DNA of 63,866 nt. Origin: an uncultured Pelagibacteraceae bacterium (lineage in GTDB: Bacteria > Pseudomonadota > Alphaproteobacteria > Pelagibacterales > Pelagibacteraceae). The notes below the pieces were generated by a model, which had not been told where the DNA came from, did not search any database, and was given only the letters and a program-made list of their open reading frames with translations. The stretch covers positions 1-63,866 of the forward strand of contig CABZUW010000006.1 of NCBI GenBank assembly GCA_902529105.1, given 5' to 3'. The translations under genes and the position numbers were made by a program. Of this stretch, positions 1-8,171 are shown piece by piece (the stretch's first letter is position 1; each line of letters begins with the position of its first letter).

Positions 1-74
1 CAACTGGGTCAAAATTATTGATAAACATTAATAAAAAATATTATAAACTTAATTAACAAAAAAAAAATAATATT

Positions 75-317
75 ATGGCAAATTCTGAAGAACTATTAAA
101 AAAATTCGGTAAATTGATTGAGAATGGAATTAATAGCTACAAAGATTTAAATTCTGAGATAATCAATATATGTAAGTCAAAAAGGGATGAATTTTTGTTT
201 AAAATGAAAATTGTTGGAAAAGAGGATCTAGATATACTTAGAAAAAGGATTGAAAAAATTGAAATTGAACTTGCAAAATCAAATAAAAAAAAAATTAAGA
301 AGGTAAAGAAACGATAA
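75..317 (+). CDS. ubiK: UbiK/BMFP-family accessory protein
   Basis: An 80-residue protein matching the small BMFP (YqiC/UbiK) family: an amphipathic N-terminal half, a central segment reading RDEFLFKMKIVGKEDLDIL, then a coiled-coil stretch (about residues 46-66) and a very basic Lys-rich tail. Family members act as accessory factors for late ubiquinone biosynthesis and have membrane-fusogenic behaviour in vitro. The length is normal for the family. The ATG lies behind an A-rich leader without a clear Shine-Dalgarno. Its last 23 bases overlap the 3' end of the convergent histidine kinase. The family call comes from motif and size; a role in ubiquinone synthesis here is inferred. Confidence 0.7.
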   Translation: MANSEELLKKFGKLIENGINSYKDLNSEIINICKSKRDEFLFKMKIVGKEDLDILRKRIEKIEIELAKSNKKKIKKVKKR

Positions 318-1608
318 CTCTTAAACCGCCTAATATAGATTTGCTCAACTCAATTTTTCCACCATGTGATCTAATTATGTCAGAGGATATAGATAACCCT
401 AATCCAACACTACTTTTAGTGTCTTGTCTACTTTTATCTATTTTGTAAAAAGGTTTAAAAACATTTTCATATTCAGTTTCCGGAATACCCGGGCCATTGT
501 CATCAATTATAACCCTAAAATTTTTTCTCAAAATTTCAATTTTTACGGCTAATTTACTTCCGTATTTTAAAGAGTTATCTATTAAATTATTAAAACATCT
601 TTTTAAAAGTTCTTTTCTTCCCTCAAATTCTATATTTTCAGGACTCTCAAGTGTAATATCTGGATTATCATATTTGTCTAAAAGAGATGAGATTAATACT
701 TGAAAATTAAATTTCTGTGTTTTTTCTTCTGCTCCAGTTTTAGCAAATTGAAGATATTCGTTTAACATTTTTTCCATCTCATCAACATCATCAGATAATT
801 CCGATGCTATTTTTCTGTCCTTAATTAACGCTAGCTGTAATTTAATTCTAGTTAGTGGTGTTCTAAGGTCATGACTTATTCCAGACAACATTTCAGATCT
901 TTGTGTTAAATGTCTAATAATCCTTTTTCTCATTTTTTCAAATTCAAAACCAGCTTTTCTAATTTCTAGTGCACCGGATGGTACAAATTCATCAATTTTT
1001 TCACCCCTTCCAAATTTCTCTGAAGCCTCTGCTAATTTTAAAATGGGTCTTGTTTGATTTTTCAAAAATATCATTGCTATAGAAATAACAAGTAAAGCAG
1101 GTACTGTTATCCATAAGGCAAAAATTCGGGCAGACGAGCTAGTTAATCTTTCTCTTGGAATGAAAAATTCAAAAAAACCATTTTCATATGAAATTTTAAT
1201 GTTAACTAATTGTTTATATGAAGTTGTATCAAACCAGTAATTTAAATTTCTAGATTTCAATTCACGTCTTAATGTTCTATCAATAGGACTGAACCATCTT
1301 TTATCGTTATGTATTGGCAATTTTAAATTTTCTTTATATTTAATATTTATATCTAAATTTTCTTTATAAAGAACAATTATAAAATCTTTGTCGGTTTTTT
1401 CATTATCGTAGGCGTCTATGAAAGTTTTTAGCTCAGAGGCTAGTGCTCGCGTCATACCTTTATTAGTTTTAATCCATAAACTATCAAAAAAAACAAGCGT
1501 AATTGTTACTTGTAAAATAATTATAGGTATAGCAACAATTAAAAGTCCACGATAAAATAATTGCTTAGGTAAAATTTTTTTTAATGACTTAATCAATCCA
1601 TAAAACAT
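295..1608 (-). CDS. Sensor histidine kinase (EnvZ-like)
   Basis: A 437-residue inner-membrane histidine kinase. TM1 lies at about residues 21-42 and TM2 at 163-183, enclosing a periplasmic sensor domain of about 120 residues; a HAMP linker follows. The phosphoacceptor is His246 in the H-box SGISHDLRTPL. The N-box NNLIDNSLKYG (340-350), the DNGPG G1 box (370-374) and the GLGLS G2 box (402-406) are intact, so the kinase should be active. It is the last gene of the MarR-response regulator-kinase operon and overlaps the regulator by 20 bases, which suggests translational coupling. The architecture resembles EnvZ. The stimulus cannot be read from the sequence. Confidence 0.9.
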   Translation of the reverse strand: MFYGLIKSLKKILPKQLFYRGLLIVAIPIIILQVTITLVFFDSLWIKTNKGMTRALASELKTFIDAYDNEKTDKDFIIVLYKENLDINIKYKENLKLPIHNDKRWFSPIDRTLRRELKSRNLNYWFDTTSYKQLVNIKISYENGFFEFFIPRERLTSSSARIFALWITVPALLVISIAMIFLKNQTRPILKLAEASEKFGRGEKIDEFVPSGALEIRKAGFEFEKMRKRIIRHLTQRSEMLSGISHDLRTPLTRIKLQLALIKDRKIASELSDDVDEMEKMLNEYLQFAKTGAEEKTQKFNFQVLISSLLDKYDNPDITLESPENIEFEGRKELLKRCFNNLIDNSLKYGSKLAVKIEILRKNFRVIIDDNGPGIPETEYENVFKPFYKIDKSRQDTKSSVGLGLSISSDIIRSHGGKIELSKSILGGLRVIVSLPS

Positions 1609-2266
1609 AACCTTTACCTCTTATAGTTTGTAAATATTTCGGGTTTTTAGGATCATCTTCAATTTTTTTTCTTAATCTTGTTATAATGACATCAACAGAT
1701 CTTTCTTTATCTACTTTAATTAGATTACCTATCACTTCTCTAGATAATGTTTTGCCTGGTGAATTTATCATTTTTTCGAGAATTATTTTTTCTGTATTAT
1801 TTATTTTATATTGCTTATCATTTTTTAAGATAAAAAGTTTATTCAAATCAATTTTAATGTTTTCAAATTCTGCTAGGTGTTTAACTCTTTTTGTTTTCGT
1901 TCTATTTAATATACTTTTTATTCTTAGTATCAGCTCCTTTGGCTCAAACGGTTTAGGTAGATAATCGTCCGCACCACTTTCAAATCCTCTAATTCTATCA
2001 TCAGACTCTCCTCTTGCAGTCAAAAGTATAACTGGTGTATCAATGCTTTTTTTATTTTCTATTAAAAACTCTAAACCACTTTTACCAGACATCATTATAT
2101 CGAGTACAATTAAATCAAATTCAACAAACTTAATTTTATTTTGGGCCTCCTCTGCACTATGTGCAGTTGTTACTAAGTAGTTATTTTCATTTAAAAACTG
2201 TTTAACAAGTTTTCTTATACCATCATCATCATCTACAACTAAAATATGAGCTAAAAAATTATTCAT
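1589..2266 (-). CDS. OmpR/PhoB-family response regulator (PetR-like)
   Basis: A 225-residue two-domain response regulator. The receiver domain has the acidic cluster VDDDD at residues 11-15, phosphoacceptor Asp56 in LIVLDIMM, the LLTARGE switch threonine and Lys105 in the YLPKPF loop. The C-terminal winged helix (about 130-225) ends with the usual IRGKGYVL wing. It overlaps the upstream MarR gene by 8 bases and the downstream kinase by 20, so the three are probably one transcript. The MarR-OmpR pairing recalls petP-petR of Rhodobacter, which controls cytochrome bc1 expression; equivalence is inferred from gene order only. Confidence 0.92.
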   Translation of the reverse strand: MNNFLAHILVVDDDDGIRKLVKQFLNENNYLVTTAHSAEEAQNKIKFVEFDLIVLDIMMSGKSGLEFLIENKKSIDTPVILLTARGESDDRIRGFESGADDYLPKPFEPKELILRIKSILNRTKTKRVKHLAEFENIKIDLNKLFILKNDKQYKINNTEKIILEKMINSPGKTLSREVIGNLIKVDKERSVDVIITRLRKKIEDDPKNPKYLQTIRGKGYVLWID

Positions 2267-2696
2267 TAATTATTTTTTTAAGTACACTATTAAAATGTAA
2301 AACTTCATCTGATGAGGAGTTTAGAAGAGCTTTGTGTATCCTTTTCTTTTGTATAGAAAAAATTTGATTAAATAAATGTTCACCTTGCTCGCTTAGGTAA
2401 ACATGTTTCTTTCGTGTGTCCTTAGTATCTTTTTTAAATTTAAGAGCATTAATTTTAATTAAATCATTTAACACTCTATTTAGACTTTGTTTTGTGACTT
2501 TAAGTTTACCCAATAGTTCAGAAATAGTAATACCATGGTACTGAGATATTAAATGAAGTACTTTTTGATGGGCAATGCCCAGGTTATGTTTATCTAAAAT
2601 TTTTTTAGTATCTGAGAATGTTTCACGATAACTAACAAATAATTTCTCTATAAATTCTTTTAATTGATTATCTTTAAGGTAAAGTAACTGTTTCAT
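2259..2696 (-). CDS. MarR-family transcriptional regulator (PetP-like)
   Basis: A 145-residue winged-helix protein of MarR type. A helix-turn-helix is readable around GITISELLGKLKVTKQS, followed by the wing KKDTKDTRKKHVYLSEQG, which has the basic beta-hairpin character typical of the family, and C-terminal dimerisation helices. It is first in the operon with the response regulator and kinase, and is transcribed away from ilvE across a 59-bp gap holding two overlapping opposed promoters. MarR proteins usually repress their own or the neighbouring divergent promoter, so control of ilvE is possible. The resemblance to PetP rests on the MarR-OmpR gene pair. Confidence 0.88.
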   Translation of the reverse strand: MKQLLYLKDNQLKEFIEKLFVSYRETFSDTKKILDKHNLGIAHQKVLHLISQYHGITISELLGKLKVTKQSLNRVLNDLIKINALKFKKDTKDTRKKHVYLSEQGEHLFNQIFSIQKKRIHKALLNSSSDEVLHFNSVLKKIINE

Positions 2697-2710
2697 TTTG
2701 GTAAGTTATA

Positions 2711-2739
2711 TTGACATATTATACATACAAAGATATTTT
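2711..2739 (+). promoter_or_regulatory. Predicted sigma-70 promoter for ilvE
   Basis: A consensus -35 TTGACA at 2711-2716 is followed after 17 bp by TATTTT at 2734-2739. The expected start is near 2746, leaving a leader of only about 10 bases before the ilvE ATG. Seen by eye; not experimentally supported. Confidence 0.6.
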
Positions 2740-2746
2740 TTGTTAA
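2718..2746 (-). promoter_or_regulatory. Predicted sigma-70 promoter for the MarR operon
   Basis: Read on the minus strand, TTAACA (2746-2741) is followed by a 17-bp spacer and a perfect TATAAT (2723-2718). The expected start is near 2711, just before the MarR gene. It lies face to face on the same DNA as the ilvE promoter, so the two polymerases could not bind together. Confidence 0.6.
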
Positions 2747-2755
2747 TAAAATCTA

Positions 2756-3637
2756 ATGATACCCTACGATAAAAGAGAAGGAAAAATTTGGTACAATAAT
2801 GAGCTTGTGGATTGGCAAGACGTTAAACTACATGTATTAAGCCATGGTTTGCATTACGCAAGTTGTGTTTTTGAAGGAGAGCGAGTGTATGACGGAGATA
2901 TATTTAAATTAGGTGAACATACCTCAAGATTTTTTCATTCTGCAAGAAGAATGGGTTTTGAAATTCCATATTCTGAAAAAGAAATTAATGAAGCGTCAAA
3001 TAAAATTGTACTAACCCAAAATGTTAAAAATGGTTATGTGAGACCTGTAGCATGGAGAGGAAGTGAAATGATGGCAATTTCAGCCCAACAAACAAAAATA
3101 CATGTTGCAATAGCAACTTGGGAATGGGGATCATACTTCGATCCAAAATTAAAATTAGAGGGTATCAAATTAAATATTTCTAATTGGAGACGTCCTGCTC
3201 CAAACACAATTCCATGGGACACTAAAGCTGCAGGTTTATATATGATTTGTACTCTGTCTAAACACGAAGCTGAAAAGCAAGGCTATACAGATTCATTAAT
3301 GTTAGATCACGAGGGCTATGTTGCAGAGGCTACTGGAGCAAACATATTTTTTAAAGATAAAGATGGGACTTTGCATACTCCAATTCCAGATTCTTTTTTA
3401 GATGGAATTACAAGAAGAACAGTAATTGAAATTGCAAATTCTATGAATATAAAAGTTAATGAGAGAAAGATTAAACCTGATGAACTTAAAAACTTTGTAG
3501 GATGTTTTTTAACAGGTACTGCTGCTGAAGTTACCCCTGTATCTCAGATTGATAAATTTAATTATAAAGTATGTAATACGATAATCCAATTATCTGAAAA
3601 TTACCAGCAAACTGTCAGAAAAAAGAAAGCAGCTTAA
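2756..3637 (+). CDS. ilvE: Branched-chain amino acid aminotransferase
   Basis: A 293-residue PLP fold-type IV aminotransferase that interconverts valine, leucine and isoleucine with their 2-oxo acids, using glutamate/2-oxoglutarate. The PLP lysine is Lys157 in PWDTKAAGLYM. The family signature EATGANIFF and the C-terminal phosphate-binding FLTGTAAEVTPV are present. Length is typical of bacterial IlvE (about 290-310). It starts at an ATG behind a very short predicted leader. Its 3' end overlaps the convergent pgsA by 4 bases. D-amino-acid transaminase and 4-amino-4-deoxychorismate lyase share the fold, but full length and sequence favour IlvE. Confidence 0.92.
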   Translation: MIPYDKREGKIWYNNELVDWQDVKLHVLSHGLHYASCVFEGERVYDGDIFKLGEHTSRFFHSARRMGFEIPYSEKEINEASNKIVLTQNVKNGYVRPVAWRGSEMMAISAQQTKIHVAIATWEWGSYFDPKLKLEGIKLNISNWRRPAPNTIPWDTKAAGLYMICTLSKHEAEKQGYTDSLMLDHEGYVAEATGANIFFKDKDGTLHTPIPDSFLDGITRRTVIEIANSMNIKVNERKIKPDELKNFVGCFLTGTAAEVTPVSQIDKFNYKVCNTIIQLSENYQQTVRKKKAA

Positions 3638-4218
3638 TTTTTTTCATCTTCCGAGATTGCGTGGTCAATTCCTTTTCTTAAATAATCATACCCAGTGTAA
3701 AGTGTTAAAAACGCTGATAACCACAATATTATAATTCCAATTGTTTGTGCATTATAATCTTGAAAATTAATTAATTTATTACCTGTTTGCCCTAAGAGTA
3801 ATATAGAAATAGCAAACATTTGTAGAAATGTTTTTAACTTAGCCAAACCCGAGACTGGCATGTTGACCTTACCTTTTGCTAAAAATTCTCTTAGTCCAGA
3901 TATTAATATTTCTCGCGTTAAAATTATTATAGCTGCAATTACCTCAAAATTTTTTATTGTCCCATCCATAACAAGTAAAATTAATGCTGTGGCAACAATA
4001 ATTTTATCTGCAATAGGATCTAACAACTCACCTAATTTAGACTCCTCTTTATACATTCTCGCTAAAAGCCCGTCTAAGAAATCTGTAAATGAAGCTATTA
4101 CAAATAAAGAAAAAGGTATTATGTCACCATAAAAACCAGGTAAATAAAATGTTAATACAAAAATTGGTACAATAATTATTCTTCCTATTGTTAAATAATT
4201 TGGAATTTTAATTTTCAT
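3634..4218 (-). CDS. pgsA: CDP-diacylglycerol-glycerol-3-phosphate 3-phosphatidyltransferase
   Basis: A 194-residue integral membrane enzyme that makes phosphatidylglycerol-phosphate from CDP-diacylglycerol and glycerol-3-phosphate, the committed step to phosphatidylglycerol and cardiolipin. The CDP-alcohol phosphotransferase signature is complete: Asp46, Asp49, Gly50, Ala53, Arg54, Gly63, Asp67 and Asp71 in the D-x2-DG-x2-AR-x8-G-x3-D-x3-D pattern. Several hydrophobic helices surround it. It is the last gene of the uvrB-to-pgsA operon and overlaps uvrC by 4 bases, the usual alphaproteobacterial uvrC-pgsA pair. Confidence 0.93.
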   Translation of the reverse strand: MKIKIPNYLTIGRIIIVPIFVLTFYLPGFYGDIIPFSLFVIASFTDFLDGLLARMYKEESKLGELLDPIADKIIVATALILLVMDGTIKNFEVIAAIIILTREILISGLREFLAKGKVNMPVSGLAKLKTFLQMFAISILLLGQTGNKLINFQDYNAQTIGIIILWLSAFLTLYTGYDYLRKGIDHAISEDEKN

Positions 4219-6050
4219 TCGTGAAAATAGTTATATATTTTTTTTGCCACTTTTTCCTCAATACCATCAACAGATTTAATTTCGTCTAAACTAGCTGATT
4301 CTACTGCTCTAGCAGATCCAAAATGGTTTAATAAAGCCCTTTTTCTTATACCACCGACACCTTCAATTTGATCAAGTAAAGATTTACTAATTCCTCGCTT
4401 TCTTTTGGCTCTATGGGCACTAATAGCAAATCTATGTACCTCGTCTCTTATCCTTTGAAGAAAAAATAGGGTGGGGTCATTTTTTTCAAATTTGTATTCT
4501 CGTCCATTGTGGAAGAAAGTTTCATTACCGCTATTTCTTTGCTTTCCTTTTGCTATGGCTACAACAGGTATATCGTGAAGTCCTAATTCATTCATAGTGT
4601 CTCTAGCTGTAGAGTATTGACCTTTCCCTCCATCTATTAAAACTAAATCCGGAAATGATAAGTAGTTGTCCTTTTCTTGTATTGCTCTTTTAAAGCGTCT
4701 ATTTAGCACTTCCTTCATCATACCATAATCGTCTTGTTGATTACCCTTCACTTTAATATTAAACTTTCTATATCTTTTTTTAATAAATCCCTCCTCGCCA
4801 TAAGCCACCAAAGCACCGACACTGTTTGTACCCTGGATATGACTGTTATCATAAACCTCAATTAATTTTATATTATTATCTAAATCAAATTTTTTACAAA
4901 CTTCTTCAAATAAATTTTTATTATTTTGACTCTCATATAATTTTCTATTTAAACTGTCTTTAGCGTTATTGATCGCTTGCGTTATGACTTTTAATTTAGA
5001 CCCTCTTTTGCCAACAGATATATTTATATCTTTGTTTTCTTTTTGAGTTAAAGTTTTCTCAATTAGTTCTTTTTCTTTAATTTCTTCACTTAGTATAATA
5101 CTTTTAGGAACACTTTTATTTTCGTAAAATTGAATAACAAAAGAGTTTAAAATATCAGACAATTTTTCATCTGGATCATGTTTCGGAAAATAAGGCTGAT
5201 TTCCCCAATTTTGTTTTGATCTGTAGAAAAACACTTGAACACAAGTTTTACCAGACTCTTTATATGCAGCGATAACATCAGCTTCAATCAAGTTTGCTTC
5301 ATTAATTCTTTGTGAAGATTGAATTATGTTAAGTGATTTAATTCTATCTCTTAAAATTGCTGCTCTTTCGAAATCTAGCTCTTCACTTGCAACTTCCATT
5401 TGATCTGATAAGCTTTTTTGAATTTTTCTTGATTTTCCAGACACAAATTCGATCGCATCCTCTACACTTTTTTTGTAATCATGCTCTTTAACAAAACCAA
5501 CACATGGACCTGAACATCTTTTTATTTGATATAGTATACATGGTCTCTCTCTATTTTTAAAAACAGTATCGTCACAAACTCTTAATTGAAAAATTTTTTG
5601 AATCATTTTAATAGTCCAATTAGCTGATCCTGCAGAAGCAAATGGACCGAAGAAAAAACCATCTTTATTTTTTTTCCCCCTATGTTTTGTGATTTGTGGC
5701 CATTGAGATTTATTCGAAATATAAATAAATGGGAAAGACTTATCGTCTCTTAATAAAATATTAAATTTTGGTTTATGTTTTTTTATCAAATTAGCTTCTA
5801 AAAGTAGTGCCTCACTCTCGTTAGAGGTTGTTGTAATTTCTAATTTTTTAGTTTGAGAGAGCATTCTTTCTGTTCGAATGATATGGTTCTTCTCTGAAAC
5901 GTAACTCTTAAGTCTATTAGGGAGATTTTTTGCCTTACCCACGTATAAAATTTCATTATTTATACTTAACATTTTATATACTCCAGGTAACTTAGGTATT
6001 AGTGGAAGTTGTTTTTTTATTACTTCTTTTCCTATTTCGGAATTACGCAT
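4215..6050 (-). CDS. uvrC: Excinuclease ABC subunit C
   Basis: A 611-residue nucleotide-excision-repair nuclease that incises both sides of the lesion after UvrB loading. The N-terminal GIY-YIG domain is visible ([20 protein letters not shown]). A Cys-containing segment follows (around [18 protein letters not shown]). The UvrB-binding UVR motif is at about residues 210-240 ([16 protein letters not shown]), then the RNase H-like endonuclease domain with YDNSHIQG and [11 protein letters not shown], and a C-terminal helix-hairpin-helix pair ([17 protein letters not shown]). It overlaps folB upstream and pgsA downstream. UvrB of the same pathway heads this operon. Confidence 0.97.
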   Translation of the reverse strand: MRNSEIGKEVIKKQLPLIPKLPGVYKMLSINNEILYVGKAKNLPNRLKSYVSEKNHIIRTERMLSQTKKLEITTTSNESEALLLEANLIKKHKPKFNILLRDDKSFPFIYISNKSQWPQITKHRGKKNKDGFFFGPFASAGSANWTIKMIQKIFQLRVCDDTVFKNRERPCILYQIKRCSGPCVGFVKEHDYKKSVEDAIEFVSGKSRKIQKSLSDQMEVASEELDFERAAILRDRIKSLNIIQSSQRINEANLIEADVIAAYKESGKTCVQVFFYRSKQNWGNQPYFPKHDPDEKLSDILNSFVIQFYENKSVPKSIILSEEIKEKELIEKTLTQKENKDINISVGKRGSKLKVITQAINNAKDSLNRKLYESQNNKNLFEEVCKKFDLDNNIKLIEVYDNSHIQGTNSVGALVAYGEEGFIKKRYRKFNIKVKGNQQDDYGMMKEVLNRRFKRAIQEKDNYLSFPDLVLIDGGKGQYSTARDTMNELGLHDIPVVAIAKGKQRNSGNETFFHNGREYKFEKNDPTLFFLQRIRDEVHRFAISAHRAKRKRGISKSLLDQIEGVGGIRKRALLNHFGSARAVESASLDEIKSVDGIEEKVAKKIYNYFHE

Positions 6051-6462
6051 TGCTTCTTTTTTTCGAAATTTGAATTCCTACTGATGAGCAATCCTTTATA
6101 ATTTCAAGTTTTTCAATTTTTAAGACTATTTTATCTATTCTTTTGTCTTTAAAAAGCTCATCAAAAATATCCTCTGCTAGCGTTTCTAAAAAATTATAAT
6201 GTCTATTTTTTACCAGCTTTTTAATTAGTCTTACTAATTTGTCGTAATTCACAATAGACTTTAGATCTTTATCGTTCGTCGGTTTTTTATCCTTATAATT
6301 AGCCTCTAGACTAAATTTGACTTTTTGAGGCTTCTCTTTTTCAAAATCAAAGTATCCTAATTTAATATTTAATATTAATTCTTTAATTAATACTTTTTTT
6401 TCGTAATTGAATAGACTTTTGTTTTTATCAATTTTTACAATTTTTAAATTATTTCTTTTCAT
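6043..6462 (-). CDS. folB: Dihydroneopterin aldolase
   Basis: A 139-residue FolB-family protein. The enzyme converts 7,8-dihydroneopterin to 6-hydroxymethyl-dihydropterin and glycolaldehyde in folate synthesis. Family landmarks are the early [11 protein letters not shown] segment, [13 protein letters not shown] and [14 protein letters not shown] (catalytic/pterin-binding region), and the terminal beta strand VGIQISKKR. It is somewhat long at the N terminus because of a basic extension of about 20 residues. It lies 3 bp behind the secreted hydrolase and overlaps uvrC by 8 bases. A pteridine-reductase-like SDR two genes upstream supports a pterin role. Confidence 0.85.
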   Translation of the reverse strand: MKRNNLKIVKIDKNKSLFNYEKKVLIKELILNIKLGYFDFEKEKPQKVKFSLEANYKDKKPTNDKDLKSIVNYDKLVRLIKKLVKNRHYNFLETLAEDIFDELFKDKRIDKIVLKIEKLEIIKDCSSVGIQISKKRSNA

Positions 6463-6465
6463 ACC

Positions 6466-7419
6466 CTAAAGTCTTGATGAGATGTATTCTTTAATTAGCT
6501 TGTGATAATGCATAAAACAGTCTGCAAAATCAATTATATGTGCGTCTTTTAATGGTTCTTCCCAATTGGAACCAGCAATTTTACATTTTTTTCCATTAAT
6601 TGTTTTTTTTTCAGAAACTACTATTCTCTTAAAGTTAGGAACATCATCCATCCAATCAGATGTTAATCCTTCATACGGATCCAAGGGATGAGTAAAAATT
6701 AAAACTGGCGCATTTCCTTTTTTAATTATATCAATCTGTTCTTGTCTCCATCCAGCCATACCAGGATATTTTTTATGAAATTTGTCCATAGCTTTTTGGT
6801 AACCAACTTTTTTTACTTTATATTTTTTTGACAAATTCCAAAAACATGCAGGCATTAATGATATACCTCCACCTACTTCATTCATATATTTTGCAGTTAA
6901 CCTTAACGTTGCCCAGCCTCCACAAGAATGACCTGACATAAAAATTTGTTTTTTTGGAACACCTAAGTCAACAAATTTCTTAACAACCTTTAAATTTCCC
7001 TCAACTCTTCGATCCATTTTTGAAGTTCCTGGATAAGGTCCTTCCCATTTTTTCATCCACATTCCTACTTTTCCTAACTTGGCACCTAAATCACCCTCTA
7101 GTTGACCTTGGCAGTGTATATAAACCATAATTTCTTTACCATTTATTTTATCACCTGCAAGCTGAGCCCAATTTCTAAGTTCTGATCTCCAGAAGCAATG
7201 TTTTAATTTAACATCATTTCCGTCAGAACCATGATTATATATAATTATTATTTTATCTTCAGGATTATTAACTTCAAAATTTTCGTCAATTTTAATTTTA
7301 TCTTTCCATTTGTTTGTAGGAATTACAAAACCATCAGTTTTTATAACCTCCTTTGGGTTTGCATATACATTGATACACGAAATTAAAATTAATAAAATAA
7401 TAAGAAAAAATCTTTTCAT
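6466..7419 (-). CDS. Exported alpha/beta-hydrolase family protein
   Basis: A 317-residue predicted serine hydrolase exported by the Sec pathway. The N terminus has KR followed by a hydrophobic stretch. It contains both a lipobox-like L-I-S-C (Cys15) and a signal peptidase I-type site after VYA (Ala20), so it is either a lipoprotein or periplasmic. The nucleophile is Ser165 in GHSCG. A likely acid is Asp247 in HPLDPYE, and the catalytic histidine is probably His294 or His304. The substrate is unknown; the fold resembles dienelactone hydrolase and esterase relatives. It overlaps the upstream SDR by 4 bases (ATGA) and precedes folB by 3 bp. Confidence 0.7.
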   Translation of the reverse strand: MKRFFLIILLILISCINVYANPKEVIKTDGFVIPTNKWKDKIKIDENFEVNNPEDKIIIIYNHGSDGNDVKLKHCFWRSELRNWAQLAGDKINGKEIMVYIHCQGQLEGDLGAKLGKVGMWMKKWEGPYPGTSKMDRRVEGNLKVVKKFVDLGVPKKQIFMSGHSCGGWATLRLTAKYMNEVGGGISLMPACFWNLSKKYKVKKVGYQKAMDKFHKKYPGMAGWRQEQIDIIKKGNAPVLIFTHPLDPYEGLTSDWMDDVPNFKRIVVSEKKTINGKKCKIAGSNWEEPLKDAHIIDFADCFMHYHKLIKEYISSRL

Positions 7420-8171
7420 TCTTTTCCTCGCATTATATCTGGCGTTTGCCAGTTTAAGCTTTGACCACTATCAATTGAAATTACTTGACCTGTTATAGAA
7501 CTGGTTTTTATAAAAAAGTCAACAGCATTAGCAATCTCATTAACATTAACTTGTTGTTTTAATGGGGTGGCCAAAAATTGTTTCTTAAAATGTATTTTTG
7601 ATTGCCTTTTATTCTTGATAGTTGGTCCTGGAGCTATTCCATTTACTCTGATTTTAGGTGCTAAGCTCATGGCTGAAGTTTTAGTTAAAGTATAAAGACC
7701 AGTTTTGCTTAATGTATAAGAAAAGAAAAATGGAGTAAGTTTAAATACCCTTTGATCAATTATATTAATAACATTGTTATTTTTACCTTTGATATTTTTT
7801 GCAAATTCCCTGGTTAAAATTGCTGGTGCTTTCAAATTTATATTTAAATGTTTGTTCCAACTTTCAGAAGAGAAATTTTCTAATTTATCATTTTCAAACA
7901 TCGATGCGTTATTAATAAGACAGTCGAAATATTTTAAATTCTTTTTGGAACTTTTAATTATTTTTTTTATGTCCTCTTGTTTGTTTAAATTTCCTTTTAC
8001 CAAGTGAATTTTTGTACCATTTTTCTCTAGTTCTTTTTTTAACGCTATTGCTTTTGTACGAGACTTATTAAAATGAATTACTATCTCAACTTTATTGCCA
8101 GATAGTTTTTTAGCTATAGCCGCGCCTATTCTGGTAGCTCCACCAGTAATTATTATCTTGCGTGCTTCCAT
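7416..8171 (-). CDS. Pteridine reductase-like short-chain dehydrogenase
   Basis: A 251-residue short-chain dehydrogenase. The cofactor motif is TGGATRIG (residues 9-16), i.e. TGxxxRxG with Arg where classical SDRs have Gly. The NNAS motif is at 87-90. The catalytic set is Asp139-x12-Tyr152-x3-Lys156: Asp replaces the usual Ser. Both deviations are the hallmarks of PTR1/FolM pteridine reductases, which reduce dihydropterins or dihydrofolate with NADPH. It sits in one operon with folB, which agrees. The substrate is inferred, not shown. Its start overlaps uvrB by 19 bases and its stop overlaps the hydrolase by 4. An ordinary SDR role remains possible. Confidence 0.75.
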   Translation of the reverse strand: MEARKIIITGGATRIGAAIAKKLSGNKVEIVIHFNKSRTKAIALKKELEKNGTKIHLVKGNLNKQEDIKKIIKSSKKNLKYFDCLINNASMFENDKLENFSSESWNKHLNINLKAPAILTREFAKNIKGKNNNVINIIDQRVFKLTPFFFSYTLSKTGLYTLTKTSAMSLAPKIRVNGIAPGPTIKNKRQSKIHFKKQFLATPLKQQVNVNEIANAVDFFIKTSSITGQVISIDSGQSLNWQTPDIMRGKE

